A stretch of 64,000 nt of DNA from UBA995 sp035477115 (GTDB lineage Bacteria; Bacillota; Sulfobacillia; UBA995): positions 44,838 to 108,837 of the forward strand of contig DATIKW010000042.1 in assembly GCA_035477115.1 (NCBI GenBank). The letters are read 5' to 3'. Shown one piece after another: positions 16,066 through 24,195 of the stretch. A program made the translations under genes and the position numbers. The notes under the pieces are model-generated. The model made no database searches, was not told the DNA's origin, and saw only the letters and a program-made list of their open reading frames with translations. The first letter of the stretch is position 1. The number at the start of each line of letters is the position of its first letter.

Positions 16066-17396
16066 CTACTCAGTTCCGGCCGGAACGAGTGCTGGAGCGG
16101 GCCATGGCTCGCTGCGAGGCCGCTGAGGTTTACCACCGGGCGGCAACCCGCACCCCGGTAGAGTTCGAGAACAACCGACTGAAGCAAGTCCGCACCGCCA
16201 CGAGCGAAGGCGTGGCCCTGCGGGTCATCGTCGATGGGCGGTTGGGTTTCTCCAGCACCACCAAACCGGGTGATGAGGCTGACCTGCTCGACCGAGCCAT
16301 AGCCAGCGCCGCTTACGGAGATGAGGCCCGCTTCGCTCTCCCCGGACCGGGTGAACCCTCTGGCGGCGAAATGCGCTTCCATTACGCCGCCGTCGAGACG
16401 CTCACCGTCGAGCGCATGATCGATATCGGGCAGGACTTCATAGGCCGCGTGGTCGAATATGAGCCGGCTGCCCTGGCCGGAGCGGTGGTCGACAAGGAGA
16501 GCAGGGAGGTCCGCCTGATAAACTCCTCGGGGGCGGACGGGGTATACCGCCGTACGGGCTTCGGAGTAGGATTCGGCATCGAACTCGTGGAAGGCGAGAA
16601 CCTCCTGAGCGTCTGGGAGTTTCAGCGAGCCAGCGATTATCCGGAAGCGACGATCGGCCTCCTCAAGGATTCGGCGATCAGCCACTTGCGATTGGGCCGA
16701 GTAAACGTGCCGCTGGCTGCTGGCACTTACCCCGTCATCCTGGGGCCGCATGCGGTCGCCGACCTCCTTGGGCCCTTCCGCGAGTGTCTGAACGGCGAGG
16801 CGGTTGCCCGGGGCATTTCCCCCTGGACGGGGAGAATGGGTGAGTCCCTCTTCTCGAGCCAGGTCACCCTGACTGACGATCCCCTGCTCCCGGGAGGACC
16901 GCTATCCGCCCCCTTCGACGACGAGGGCAGCCCCACCCGGACCAACGACCTGGTCAAGGCGGGGGTGCTCCAGGACTTCTATCTCGATCTGAAGTCGGCG
17001 GCCAGTTTGGGGAAGAAGTCCACCGGAAGCGGCGCTCGGAGGGGGCTTGAAGCCCCTCCTTCCCCCGCCCTGTCCAACCTGGTGCTAGCGCCGGGAACGG
17101 CGCCCTTGGCCGAGTTCCTGCGCGGCCTGCGGCGGGGTTTGTTCGTGGTGCAACTCATGGGGGCCTGGGCCGGAAACCTGTTGGCGGGGGAAGTCACCGG
17201 GAACGTGGTCCTCGGTTTCCTGGTGGAAGATGGGGAGATCCGTGGCCGGGTAAAGGACTGCATGTTGTCGGTCAACGCTTTCGAGGCGCTCGGAGCGCAG
17301 CTGCGGGGATTGAGCCGGGAGACTGGATGGTCCGACAACTGCCACCTGCCGTTCGTCATCCTGGATGACGTGTCGATCAGCACCCGGTCCGGGTGA
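16062..17396 (+). CDS. pmbA: PmbA/TldE, TldD partner subunit
   Basis: A 444-residue member of the TldE/PmbA branch: same fold as TldD but without the HExxxH metal motif, as expected for the non-catalytic partner. It overlaps tldD by 4 bases and is certainly translated with it. Family signs include VEFENNRLKQVRTATSEG near residue 27 and SNLVLAPGTAPLAEF near residue 340. The strip GARRGLEAPPSP (about residues 325-336) is encoded by a 22-base near-palindrome (17038-17059). That strip falls in a loop where family members vary, so the protein is probably functional. Confidence 0.9.
   Translation: MTTQFRPERVLERAMARCEAAEVYHRAATRTPVEFENNRLKQVRTATSEGVALRVIVDGRLGFSSTTKPGDEADLLDRAIASAAYGDEARFALPGPGEPSGGEMRFHYAAVETLTVERMIDIGQDFIGRVVEYEPAALAGAVVDKESREVRLINSSGADGVYRRTGFGVGFGIELVEGENLLSVWEFQRASDYPEATIGLLKDSAISHLRLGRVNVPLAAGTYPVILGPHAVADLLGPFRECLNGEAVARGISPWTGRMGESLFSSQVTLTDDPLLPGGPLSAPFDDEGSPTRTNDLVKAGVLQDFYLDLKSAASLGKKSTGSGARRGLEAPPSPALSNLVLAPGTAPLAEFLRGLRRGLFVVQLMGAWAGNLLAGEVTGNVVLGFLVEDGEIRGRVKDCMLSVNAFEALGAQLRGLSRETGWSDNCHLPFVILDDVSISTRSG
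17038..17059. repeat. In-frame near-palindrome inside pmbA
   Basis: GGAGGGGGCTT followed by GAAGCCCCTCC forms an almost perfect inverted repeat with one extra G. It sits in coding sequence without breaking the frame. It differs from the five intergenic palindromes (arms end in CTT/AAG rather than GTTC/GAAC) but has the same G-run/C-run design. Confidence 0.5.
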
Positions 17397-17399
17397 AGC

Positions 17400-18491
17400 T
17401 CAGGTGCGGAAGAAGTCCAGCAACCTGGTTTGCAGGTCGGCGACTCGTTCCAGCCGGAGACTGTAGTAGATGTAATTGCCCTCTTTCTCGCCGGCGATGA
17501 GTTCGGCCTCGCGTAACAGCTTGAGGTGGCGCGATACGGTCGGCTCGGCGAGGTCCAGTTCGCCGGCGAGTTCCTGGGTGAAGCGGCGTCGTTCCGCCGT
17601 CAGCTTCAGGATCTTCAACCGGGTGTCGTCGGCCAGGACTTTCAACAACAGGGACAGGTTCTGGGGTGGGTTGAGCGTCTCCCTGCGCAGGTACACGCCC
17701 GGGGACACAGGATAGGAGGCTATGACCCGCCGGGGTCCGCCGACCACCAGGGTCTCCGGATACAGGAACACCGAGGGCAGGAGGTAGATGCGGTCCAGTT
17801 CTCCCGCCGGCCAGCCGGAAGCAGGCGGCTCGGCGAAGGATGGGGCCAGCATTTCGCCGTCCACCGCAAGGGCGCCCCGTGACAGCCGGACCAGGAACGG
17901 GCCGGGGTCTTCCCGTTCCAGTTCGATGACCGCCTCGCGAATGCTGCGGACGAGGAGCAGTTCGATCCAGTAGAACTCGTCGCGGAAGTAAGCCGTCCAG
18001 TACCCGTCGAGCAACGCGGCCAGCCGCGCTTTCACCCCCGGCACATCCGCGAACAGGTCCTCGAGCGCCTGGCGACCCTCCAGCGTGTCAAACTCAGCCC
18101 CGAGACCGATGGCATCGACGGATGCTTCCCCCGCAAAGACCCGCCGGATCAGGTCGGAATCGACCCGGCCGCCCAGGAGGCGGCCGGCGAAAGCCGGCGG
18201 ATCGAGGGCGGTCAATCGCTCGATGAACCCGGATACGCCCAGATCTTGTGCCCCCTCATTCCGCAGCACATCGGCGGCCGCGTCGATCCATCGGTTATAA
18301 CAGCCCCCAAAGTGCCTGAGTTCCCGCATCAGGTCCGGGCTGACCTTCTCGCGAAAGCGCACCATCCACGGCAGGAGGACTCCCTGGCGCTCGGGATCGT
18401 GGAGGACGTGGAGGCTGATGAGCATCTCCACGATGGGGGAGTAGTGGAAGACGATCTTGCGCCGGAGGGTCGCCGTCAGATCAAGTGCCAC
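17400..18491 (-). CDS. ArsR-type regulator with large N-terminal domain
   Basis: A 363-residue protein. The C-terminal 90 residues are an ArsR-like winged helix: LKVLADDTRLKILKLTAE, then AGELDLAEPTVSRHLKLLRE as the recognition part and GNYIYYSL as the wing. No metal-binding ELCVCDL-type motif is present, so it is not a classical metal sensor. The N-terminal 260 residues resemble the DUF5937-type domain found before such helix-turn-helix modules; its ligand is unknown. The GTG at 18491 follows GAGGGGA by 7 bases. It is transcribed away from the toxin-antitoxin remnant from a good promoter (18542-18571), and its stop is 3 bases from the pmbA stop (convergent). Confidence 0.85.
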   Translation of the reverse strand: MALDLTATLRRKIVFHYSPIVEMLISLHVLHDPERQGVLLPWMVRFREKVSPDLMRELRHFGGCYNRWIDAAADVLRNEGAQDLGVSGFIERLTALDPPAFAGRLLGGRVDSDLIRRVFAGEASVDAIGLGAEFDTLEGRQALEDLFADVPGVKARLAALLDGYWTAYFRDEFYWIELLLVRSIREAVIELEREDPGPFLVRLSRGALAVDGEMLAPSFAEPPASGWPAGELDRIYLLPSVFLYPETLVVGGPRRVIASYPVSPGVYLRRETLNPPQNLSLLLKVLADDTRLKILKLTAERRRFTQELAGELDLAEPTVSRHLKLLREAELIAGEKEGNYIYYSLRLERVADLQTRLLDFFRT

Positions 18492-18541
18492 CCAGGTCCC
18501 CTCGCTTAGCTCACGGTTAGCTGACCGCGCAACTCTGGGTA

Positions 18542-18571
18542 ATTGTACTCCGGCCGGGCGAATCGTGTCAA
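18542..18571 (-). promoter_or_regulatory. Sigma-70-type promoter of the ArsR-type gene
   Basis: Minus strand: perfect -35 TTGACA (18571-18566), 18-base spacer, -10 TACAAT (18547-18542, 5 of 6). Transcription would begin near 18535, about 45 bases before the GTG. The back-to-back promoter at 18602 serves the other direction. Confidence 0.7.
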
Positions 18572-18601
18572 CGCACGCACCGTCTCACAGGAGAGAGCGT
18601 C

Positions 18602-18630
18602 TTGACATGAGCAATACGTTGTCCTACCAT
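18602..18630 (+). promoter_or_regulatory. Sigma-70-type promoter of the BrnT/BrnA-type locus
   Basis: Perfect -35 TTGACA (18602-18607), 17-base spacer, -10 TACCAT (18625-18630, 4 of 6). The predicted start near 18637 is almost at the first codons of the toxin remnant, so the transcript would have a very short or no leader. Confidence 0.5.
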
Positions 18631-18638
18631 GAGGTCGG

Positions 18639-18885
18639 GTGGAGTCAGTGAGGATTGCCCGTTTTGAGTGGGATAGGGGGAACGCGGGCCACATCGAGGA
18701 GCGGCATGGTCTATCCGCTGACGAGGCAGAAGAGGTCTTCGGCAACGTTCCGCTCGTCCGAAAGCTACGGGGCGAAAGACTCGTCGCATACGGTCAAACG
18801 GATGACGGCCGCTATTTGACGGTGACTTTCATCTTGAAACAATACCCGGGAGCGCCGGTACTACCGGCAGAGGAGGCGAAGCTAA
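18639..18885 (+). pseudogene. BrnT-type toxin, broken by an internal deletion
   Basis: The first 65 or so codons match a BrnT-like ribonuclease toxin (RFEWDRGNAGHIEERHG, then EEVFGNVPLVRKL and GRYLTVTFILK). After that the usual strand with RVITAR is missing. The expected C-terminus reappears one base out of frame: TRERRYYRQRRRS ending at a TAA (18883-18885), just 2 bases before the antitoxin ATG. A deletion of roughly 40 bases that is not a multiple of three explains this. The original frame now reads through the old stop region and joins the antitoxin in frame, giving a 179-180 residue fusion. The deleted part normally completes the toxin fold, so the toxin is probably inactive. Start could be GTG 18639 or GTG 18648. 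Confidence 0.75.
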
Positions 18886-18887
18886 GT

Positions 18888-19178
18888 ATGGCGAAGGAGT
18901 TGCCGCGTTTCCAGAACGAAGAGGAGGAAGCCAAGTTCTGGGATAATCATAGCCCCCTTGATTACGCCCAAGACGATGAGCAGGTGAACATCGAGCTTGC
19001 CCCCGAACTCGCCGCGAAGATCGAGGAACGCTCGAAGGCCAAGCGGGTCACCCTGCGGCTGAGGGTGTCCCAGATCGAGGCGGCCAAGGAAATCGCCAGG
19101 AAGAAGGACATCCCGTACCAGACCCTAATCCGGTCGTGGATCGTGGAGGCAATCAGGCAGGAACGGGAACGGATGTAG
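18888..19178 (+). CDS. BrnA/CopG-type antitoxin
   Basis: A 96-residue protein starting at an ATG preceded by GAGGAGG (10 bases). The N-terminal half (FQNEEEEAKFWDNHSPLDY) is the acidic toxin-binding region seen in BrnA-like antitoxins. The C-terminal half (VTLRLRVSQIEAAKEIARK, then PYQTLIRSWIVEAI) is a ribbon-helix-helix DNA-binding domain that normally autorepresses the operon. It is intact, while the toxin upstream is damaged. It can be made alone from its own start or as the C-terminal part of the fused frame. A retained antitoxin can still repress or protect against related toxins, but that is speculation. Confidence 0.8.
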   Translation: MAKELPRFQNEEEEAKFWDNHSPLDYAQDDEQVNIELAPELAAKIEERSKAKRVTLRLRVSQIEAAKEIARKKDIPYQTLIRSWIVEAIRQERERM

Positions 19179-19222
19179 CCGGACTCCACTGTCGAACCGA
19201 GGTGCGGAGGGGGAAACGGCAA

Positions 19223-20218
19223 GTGGAAGGGGAAGAGCGCGAACTCACCCGCGCGGAGAAGTGGCTGGCGTTCGGGCTGGTGGCATTCTTACTCCTCGGC
19301 GGGGTCTGGATCTTGCGGCAGATGGGCGGACTGGTGCCGCACCCCAACTGGGAGGAGTTGCGGGCGGCTCACCGGCTAGACGAACTCGAGCCCCCTTACT
19401 GGCAGGCTCAGGCCGCGCACCAGGCTGCCATCAACCGGAAGAACGAATCGCTGGCAGCAGTCAATGATGCCCGGCAAGTGTACGAATTTCGCCGCGAAGA
19501 ATACCGGGTCAGCCTGGACCGGGGCATTGATGACCCCGAGTTGCGCGCCTTGCATGAAGCGGCGCGCGCCGACTTCGAGTGGACTCAGGTCCGGCTCGAA
19601 GTGGCCCAAGCGGTCACCCGCGCCCGGGCCGCAGACCTGGAGGTTGCCGGGCAGCCATTTCTCGCCGCCCAACAAGCCCTGGAACGGGAGTTCTCCCGGC
19701 GGCAGTCACGACGCGAGTTACATCTCCTGCTACTGCGAGGGGCTTACGCCCTGCCACTGTTCGGTGCAAGCCTCTTGGCCTGGAAGCGGCTACGCCGCCG
19801 GGGCGGCGCGTGGACCCTGCTGGCAACGTCCTTCGCCGCTTTCGCCGGCCTGCAGACGCTGTTGCTCGTAGGCCAGTACTCCTGGCACCTGTTCCGGAAC
19901 TACGTCCAGCTTGCAGTGAGCGTGTTCGGCGCGACGGTCACTATCGCGGCCATAATCGGGCTGCGCCGGCTGTCCTTCACGCGCGAGCGCCTCGTCAGAG
20001 CGCGCTTCTGGCGGGAGCGCTGCCCCCATTGCGGATTCCCCGGCCGAGCCGCGAGGTTCTGCGCCCAGTGCGGCCAGCCCATGCAAGCCGCGTGCGGCGC
20101 CTGCGGACAACTCCGGCTGGTGATGGCCCCTTATTGCGATCATTGCGGCATGCCGGCAGAGCAGCCATCCAAGAAAGAAGCCCTGAACGGGCGCTCAGGG
20201 CCTGCCAAGGAGGATTGA
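19223..20218 (+). CDS. Membrane protein with coiled coil and C-terminal double zinc ribbon
   Basis: A 331-residue protein of unknown function. From GTG 19223 (GGAGGGGG 9 bases upstream): one membrane segment at about residues 16-35 (WLAFGLVAFLLLGGVWIL), a charged, probably coiled-coil stretch at 45-170, three hydrophobic segments at about 175-260, and a Cys-rich tail. The tail holds CPHCGFPGRAARFCAQCG and CGACGQLRLVMAPYCDHCG, that is, two zinc ribbons of the CxxC...CxxC type. Such zinc ribbons at the ends of membrane proteins are common in Bacillota but rarely characterised. It follows the antitoxin by 44 bases and is probably co-transcribed with it, without any known functional link. Confidence 0.65.
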   Translation: MEGEERELTRAEKWLAFGLVAFLLLGGVWILRQMGGLVPHPNWEELRAAHRLDELEPPYWQAQAAHQAAINRKNESLAAVNDARQVYEFRREEYRVSLDRGIDDPELRALHEAARADFEWTQVRLEVAQAVTRARAADLEVAGQPFLAAQQALEREFSRRQSRRELHLLLLRGAYALPLFGASLLAWKRLRRRGGAWTLLATSFAAFAGLQTLLLVGQYSWHLFRNYVQLAVSVFGATVTIAAIIGLRRLSFTRERLVRARFWRERCPHCGFPGRAARFCAQCGQPMQAACGACGQLRLVMAPYCDHCGMPAEQPSKKEALNGRSGPAKED

Positions 20219-20505
20219 GTTGTGGACGGAAACCCTCGGGGCGAACCCCGTTACTCTCATTCGCCGGGTGCGGTTAGTCACTTGGCTAACCGCCTAACTG
20301 CCTTACTGACGCCATTCTACTCCCCGGGATCGGGGTTGTCAAGGGGTAATTTGCGTTGCCGGCGAGAGCGTAGGGGCGGGTTCGGAACCCGCCCCTACCC
20401 CGCGCGGCCTCCCGCCGCCCCGCTGTTTTCATGCCCCGTGGTGCCCCGAGGGGCATGAGGGTCTACCACGAAAAACAAGAGTGCCGTTTTCGCGCCCCGG
20501 GTTGG
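20219..20505. other. Convergent intergenic region with hairpins
   Basis: No gene was found in these 287 bases, which separate the 3' ends of the zinc-ribbon gene and guaB. They contain a small hairpin (CCCCG, 4-base loop, CGGGG at 20322-20335) followed by TTGTC, one copy of the dispersed palindrome (20371-20397), and a second inverted repeat (ATGCCCC at 20431-20437, GGGGCAT at 20450-20456). Together these probably end transcription from both sides. Confidence 0.6.
20371..20397. repeat. Dispersed palindrome, copy 4
   Basis: Perfect inverted repeat identical to copies 2 and 5: arms TAGGGGCGGGTTC and GAACCCGCCCCTA around a central G. It lies between two convergent genes, a position compatible with a bidirectional terminator, but there is no T-run on either side. 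Confidence 0.9.
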
Positions 20506-21978
20506 TCAAAGCTGATAGTTGGGGGCCTCCTTGGTGATGGCCACGTCGTGGGGGTGGCTTTCCCGCTGGCCGGCAAGGCTGATCCGGATGAAGCGGCTCT
20601 CGGTCCTCAGTTGCCGCAGGTTGGCGGCTCCGCAGTAACCCATGCCCGCCCGTAACCCGCCCACGAGTTGGAAGACGGTCTCGGCCAGCGGCCCCCGATA
20701 GGGGACCCGGCCTTCTATGCCCTCGGGAACCAGCTTGAGCTGGTGGACTTCCTGGTAGTAACGGTCGGCCGACCCTTCGCGCATGGCAGCCAACGACCCC
20801 ATACCCCGGTAGACTTTAAAGCTGCGGCCCTGGAAGATCTCCATCTCGCCCGGGCTCTCGTCGGTGCCCGCAAACAGGCTTCCGATCATCACGCTGGCCG
20901 CGCCGGCCGCAAGTGCCTTGGTGATGTCGCCTGACCAGCGGATCCCCCCGTCCGCTACGACCGGCAGGTCGTAACGATCAGCCTCGCGCGCACACTCCAG
21001 GATCGCCGTGAACTGGGGAACGCCCACGCCGGCCACAACCCGCGTCGTGCAGATGGAACCGGGTCCCACCCCTATTTTGAGTCCATCCGCTCCCGCCTCG
21101 GCCAACGCCCGCACCCCTTCCGCGGTGGCGACATTGCCTGCCAGCACATCGACATTGGGGAATTCCTGCTTGAGCACCCGGGTGAGCCGGATTACGTTCT
21201 CCGAATGGCCATGGGCCGTATCGACCGCCAAGACGTCCACTCCAGCACTCACCAGGGCCTCGGCCCGCTTGAGGCTGTCCGGCGCCACACCGATCGCACC
21301 GGCGGCCAGCAGCCGGCCGGAAGCATCCTTGGCCGAGTTCGGGTACTTCCGGGCCTTCTCGATGTCCTTGATGGTGATGAGCCCGCGCAACGCAAAGTGC
21401 TCATCGACCAGCGGCAACTTCTCCACCTTGTGGGTGCCGAGGATCCGCTTGGCCTCGTCGAGGGTGGTGCCAACCGGGGCGGTGATGAGGTTGTCCCGCG
21501 TCATGACCTCGCCGATGGGCCGGCTGAAATCCTCCTCAAACCTGATGTCCCGGTTGGTGATGATGCCGACCAGCCGACCTTCGTCGACGACCGGCACCCC
21601 GGAAATGCGATAGCGACTCATCATGTCCACGGCGTCCGCCAACCGGTTCCGGGGATTCAGGTGGAAGGGGTCGGCGATCACGCCGTGCTCGGACCGCTTG
21701 ACCTTGTCCACTTCCAGGGCCTGCTCGCGAATGCTGAGATTCCGGTGCAGCAGGCCCACTCCACCCTCGCGGGCCATCGCGATGGCGAGCCGCGACTCGG
21801 TGACGGTATCCATCGCCGAACTGACGATGGGGAGGGTGATCCGGATACGTCGCGTCAGCCGGCTCGACACATCGACATCCCGCGGCAGCACCGAGGAGTG
21901 GGCGGGCACCAGCAAGACGTCGTCGAAGGTCAGTGCCTCGCCCAGGAAGCGCAAGTCGTCAGCCAGCGATGGATGCAT
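20506..21978 (-). CDS. guaB: Inosine-5'-monophosphate dehydrogenase
   Basis: A 490-residue IMP dehydrogenase, normal length. It oxidises IMP to XMP with NAD+, the first step committed to guanine nucleotides. Seen: LTFDDVLLVP at the N-terminus, two CBS domains at about residues 95-215 (SGVPVVDEGRLVGIITNRD and VEKLPLVDEHFALRGLIT), the catalytic-Cys loop GPGSICTTRVVAGVG, and the flap region near YRGMGS. The ATG at 21978 has AGGGGGA 7 bases upstream and gives the family N-terminus MHPSLADDLRF; an upstream in-frame start would overlap murC. It lies last in the long minus-strand cluster. Confidence 0.96.
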   Translation of the reverse strand: MHPSLADDLRFLGEALTFDDVLLVPAHSSVLPRDVDVSSRLTRRIRITLPIVSSAMDTVTESRLAIAMAREGGVGLLHRNLSIREQALEVDKVKRSEHGVIADPFHLNPRNRLADAVDMMSRYRISGVPVVDEGRLVGIITNRDIRFEEDFSRPIGEVMTRDNLITAPVGTTLDEAKRILGTHKVEKLPLVDEHFALRGLITIKDIEKARKYPNSAKDASGRLLAAGAIGVAPDSLKRAEALVSAGVDVLAVDTAHGHSENVIRLTRVLKQEFPNVDVLAGNVATAEGVRALAEAGADGLKIGVGPGSICTTRVVAGVGVPQFTAILECAREADRYDLPVVADGGIRWSGDITKALAAGAASVMIGSLFAGTDESPGEMEIFQGRSFKVYRGMGSLAAMREGSADRYYQEVHQLKLVPEGIEGRVPYRGPLAETVFQLVGGLRAGMGYCGAANLRQLRTESRFIRISLAGQRESHPHDVAITKEAPNYQL

Positions 21979-22037
21979 TGACGTTCCCCCCTGCAGACCG
22001 CGGGGCGGGTAGGCCGATCGTCCCGTTTGGCTCAAGG

Positions 22038-23528
22038 TTAGCACATATACCGTGAGAAGATCAACGGTCTGTCCGCACGAGGGCGGGGCGGCGGATTGGT
22101 TCTCTCTCCGGCCAGTTCAGATGCCAAGCGGTGGGCCACTTGACCGATGTCGCCGGCGCCCATGGTGATGATCAGATCCCCCGGCATGGCGAGCCTGAGC
22201 AGGTAATTCACGACATCGACGGCGTCTTCCAGGTACACGACGGAGCGTCCTTCGTACTCCTCAATCAATCGGGCCAGCACCCAGGAGGACACACCGGGGA
22301 TCAGCGTATCGCCCGGAGGAGAGTATATGGGCGTCAGGACGAGGTGATCGGCGCCGCTGAAAGCACGGGAGAACTCCCGCATCAGGTTGTGGGTGCGCAC
22401 GTAGCGCTGGGGCTGAAAGACGGCGATAACCCGGCCCGCGGCTCGCTGCCGGGCGGCGGCTAGCGTCTCGCGGATCTCGGTCGGATGATGGGCATAGTCG
22501 TCAATGACCGTGATCCCGGCCGCCTGACCGCAGACCTCGAAGCGTCGCCGGGGCCCTCGGTAGCTCCGCAGGGTCGCGGCGAGGGACTCGAAGGTCATGC
22601 CCAGCTTGAGGCCGACGGCGATGGCGGCAAGAGCGTTCAACACGTTATGCCTGCCAGGAATCTCGAGGCGAACCGGTCCGAGTGACCCTGATCCCTGGAA
22701 CACCTCGAAGGCCGTTCCCTTGCGATCGACCTGGAGCCCGGCAGCTCGAAGCCCGGTCAGGTCGTCCCAGCCGTAGCCGGTGACCGGTATCTCGATCGAG
22801 CGGGCGATTCGCCGCAAGGTGGGATCATCGGTACACAGCACCAGATGGCCGTCCGGCGGCACGTTTCTCATGAACTCATGGTAAGCTTGTTCCACCCGGC
22901 CGAAGTCTCCGTCGTAATGCTCGAGATGCTCCGGCTCCACATTGGTGATGACCGCCACCAGGGGACGGTAGCGGAGGAACGAACGGTCGCTCTCATCGGC
23001 CTCAGCCACCAGGTAGCGACCCCTCCCCAGGCACCCGGTGCCGCCGATGGGATCGAAGTCGGCCCCCACGAGCACCGTGGGGTCGAGGCCCTGGCTCGCC
23101 AACAGGAAGGCGATCATGGCGGTGGTCGTCGTCTTGCCATGCGTGCCGGTGATCGCTATCGAGAACCTCGATGCCATCAGGGACGCCAGCAGCTCCGAGC
23201 GGTGATATACGGGGATCTTCGCGCCTCGCGCGGCCAGCAGTTCCGGGTTGGCGGGTGGGACATCGGTGCTGTAGACTACCATGCCCGCGCCTTCCACATT
23301 GGCCGGCGAATGTTCGAAGGTGATGATCACTCCCCGCTCCTTCAGCCGGGCCGTGCGGGGGGAAGGGTGGAGGTCAGACCCTGTTACCCGGTACCCCAGC
23401 TCGCAAAGCACATGAGCCAGGGCGCTCATGCCGTAGCCGCCGATTCCCACGAAGTGAACGCTTGTTCCCCGGTCTTTGCGCGGGGACCATTCGAATAGGT
23501 TGCCTTGGGTCGCCAGCAAGTCTGCCAA
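22038..23528 (-). CDS. murC: UDP-N-acetylmuramate--L-alanine ligase
   Basis: A 496-residue Mur ligase adding L-Ala to UDP-MurNAc in the cytoplasm, the first amino acid step of peptidoglycan. Seen: the MurC N-terminal motif HFVGIGGYGMSALAHVL (residues 25-41), the ATP-binding loop ITGTHGKTTTTAMIA, and the central domain with EADESDRSFL and NVEPEHLEHY. The start is TTG 23528 with GGGAG 8 bases upstream; the first 20 residues precede the usual start of MurC but are short. It is slightly longer than the 455-480 typical length because of a basic C-terminal tail. No murG/murB/ftsQ follow. Confidence 0.95.
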   Translation of the reverse strand: MADLLATQGNLFEWSPRKDRGTSVHFVGIGGYGMSALAHVLCELGYRVTGSDLHPSPRTARLKERGVIITFEHSPANVEGAGMVVYSTDVPPANPELLAARGAKIPVYHRSELLASLMASRFSIAITGTHGKTTTTAMIAFLLASQGLDPTVLVGADFDPIGGTGCLGRGRYLVAEADESDRSFLRYRPLVAVITNVEPEHLEHYDGDFGRVEQAYHEFMRNVPPDGHLVLCTDDPTLRRIARSIEIPVTGYGWDDLTGLRAAGLQVDRKGTAFEVFQGSGSLGPVRLEIPGRHNVLNALAAIAVGLKLGMTFESLAATLRSYRGPRRRFEVCGQAAGITVIDDYAHHPTEIRETLAAARQRAAGRVIAVFQPQRYVRTHNLMREFSRAFSGADHLVLTPIYSPPGDTLIPGVSSWVLARLIEEYEGRSVVYLEDAVDVVNYLLRLAMPGDLIITMGAGDIGQVAHRLASELAGERTNPPPRPRADRPLIFSRYMC

Positions 23529-23567
23529 ATTGGTTTCTCCCGCCTGGGCGCTCTCCGGTTCCGGGCA

Positions 23568-24104
23568 CTATTCTGCCCACTCGGGGTTGGGCGGCTTCGC
23601 TTCATTCAGCCTCCGGATGATCCGCGCAGGTACGCCCCCGGCCAGCACCCCCGCCGGCAGGTCCCGGTTGACCATGGATCCGGCGGAGACGATGGTGCGA
23701 TCCCCCACGCTCACGCCGGGCAGGATGGTGACGTTGGCGCCGATCACCACGTCCCGGCCGATGGTCACCTTCCCCGTCCGGCACTCGTCGATCAGGAACT
23801 CGTGGGCCAGTATGGTGGCCGCATACCCGACTATACTATTCTCCCCGAGTTCAATGAGTTCGGGGAAGAATACGTCGAACATGGCCATGAGTCCGATGGA
23901 ACTGCCCCGGCCAACGCGCATCCCCGTGAGTCGATACAGGAGACGTTTGAACCGCAGCGAAGGCGAGAAGCGTGCCAGATAGATCAAGAGGAAGTTCTTG
24001 GCCGGACGCCACCATGGCACAATGCGACGCCATTGCCCGAGCGAGTTGGAGCCGCGCACGGGGAAGGTGTTGAGACGCCTGGGACCATGCTCGGACGCAA
24101 CCAA
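23568..24104 (-). CDS. Left-handed beta-helix acyltransferase
   Basis: A 178-residue hexapeptide-repeat acyltransferase. Repeats of the LbH type run from about residue 60 to 165 (GRGSSIGLMAMFDVFF, IGRDVVIGANVTILPGVSVG, IVSAGSMVNRDLPAGVLAGG). The family transfers acetyl or similar groups from acyl-CoA to sugars or small molecules. A membrane-associated N-terminal stretch (FLLIYLARFSPSLRFKRLLYRL) resembles the colanic acid/sugar O-acetyltransferase group. The start is TTG 24104 behind GGGGGGAA. It lies between tsaD and murC and could modify cell-wall or surface sugars. The substrate is unknown. Confidence 0.8.
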   Translation of the reverse strand: MVASEHGPRRLNTFPVRGSNSLGQWRRIVPWWRPAKNFLLIYLARFSPSLRFKRLLYRLTGMRVGRGSSIGLMAMFDVFFPELIELGENSIVGYAATILAHEFLIDECRTGKVTIGRDVVIGANVTILPGVSVGDRTIVSAGSMVNRDLPAGVLAGGVPARIIRRLNEAKPPNPEWAE

Positions 24105-24146
24105 GCGAGTTCCCCCCTAGTTCGCCAAAACTGCTGGAAGATGGGA

Positions 24147-24176
24147 ATATCCACAGTTTCCACAAGTTTATCCCCA
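24147..24176 (+). promoter_or_regulatory. Cluster of three DnaA-box-like 9-mers
   Basis: In the 91-base gap between tsaD and the acyltransferase gene: ATATCCACA (24147-24155), GTTTCCACA (24156-24164) and TTATCCCCA (24168-24176). Against the DnaA box TTATCCACA they have 1, 2 and 1 mismatches. All three point the same way and are nearly adjacent. DnaA binding here is an inference. Confidence 0.35.
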
Positions 24177-24195
24177 GGCTAACCGACATTCTAGC

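Noticed and set aside
19136..19222. Longer N-terminus for the zinc-ribbon protein
   Set aside because: It would overlap the antitoxin gene and precede the good ribosome binding site of GTG 19223.
21979..22040. Purine riboswitch in front of guaB
   Set aside because: Only 59 bases separate murC and guaB and no aptamer-like core is present.
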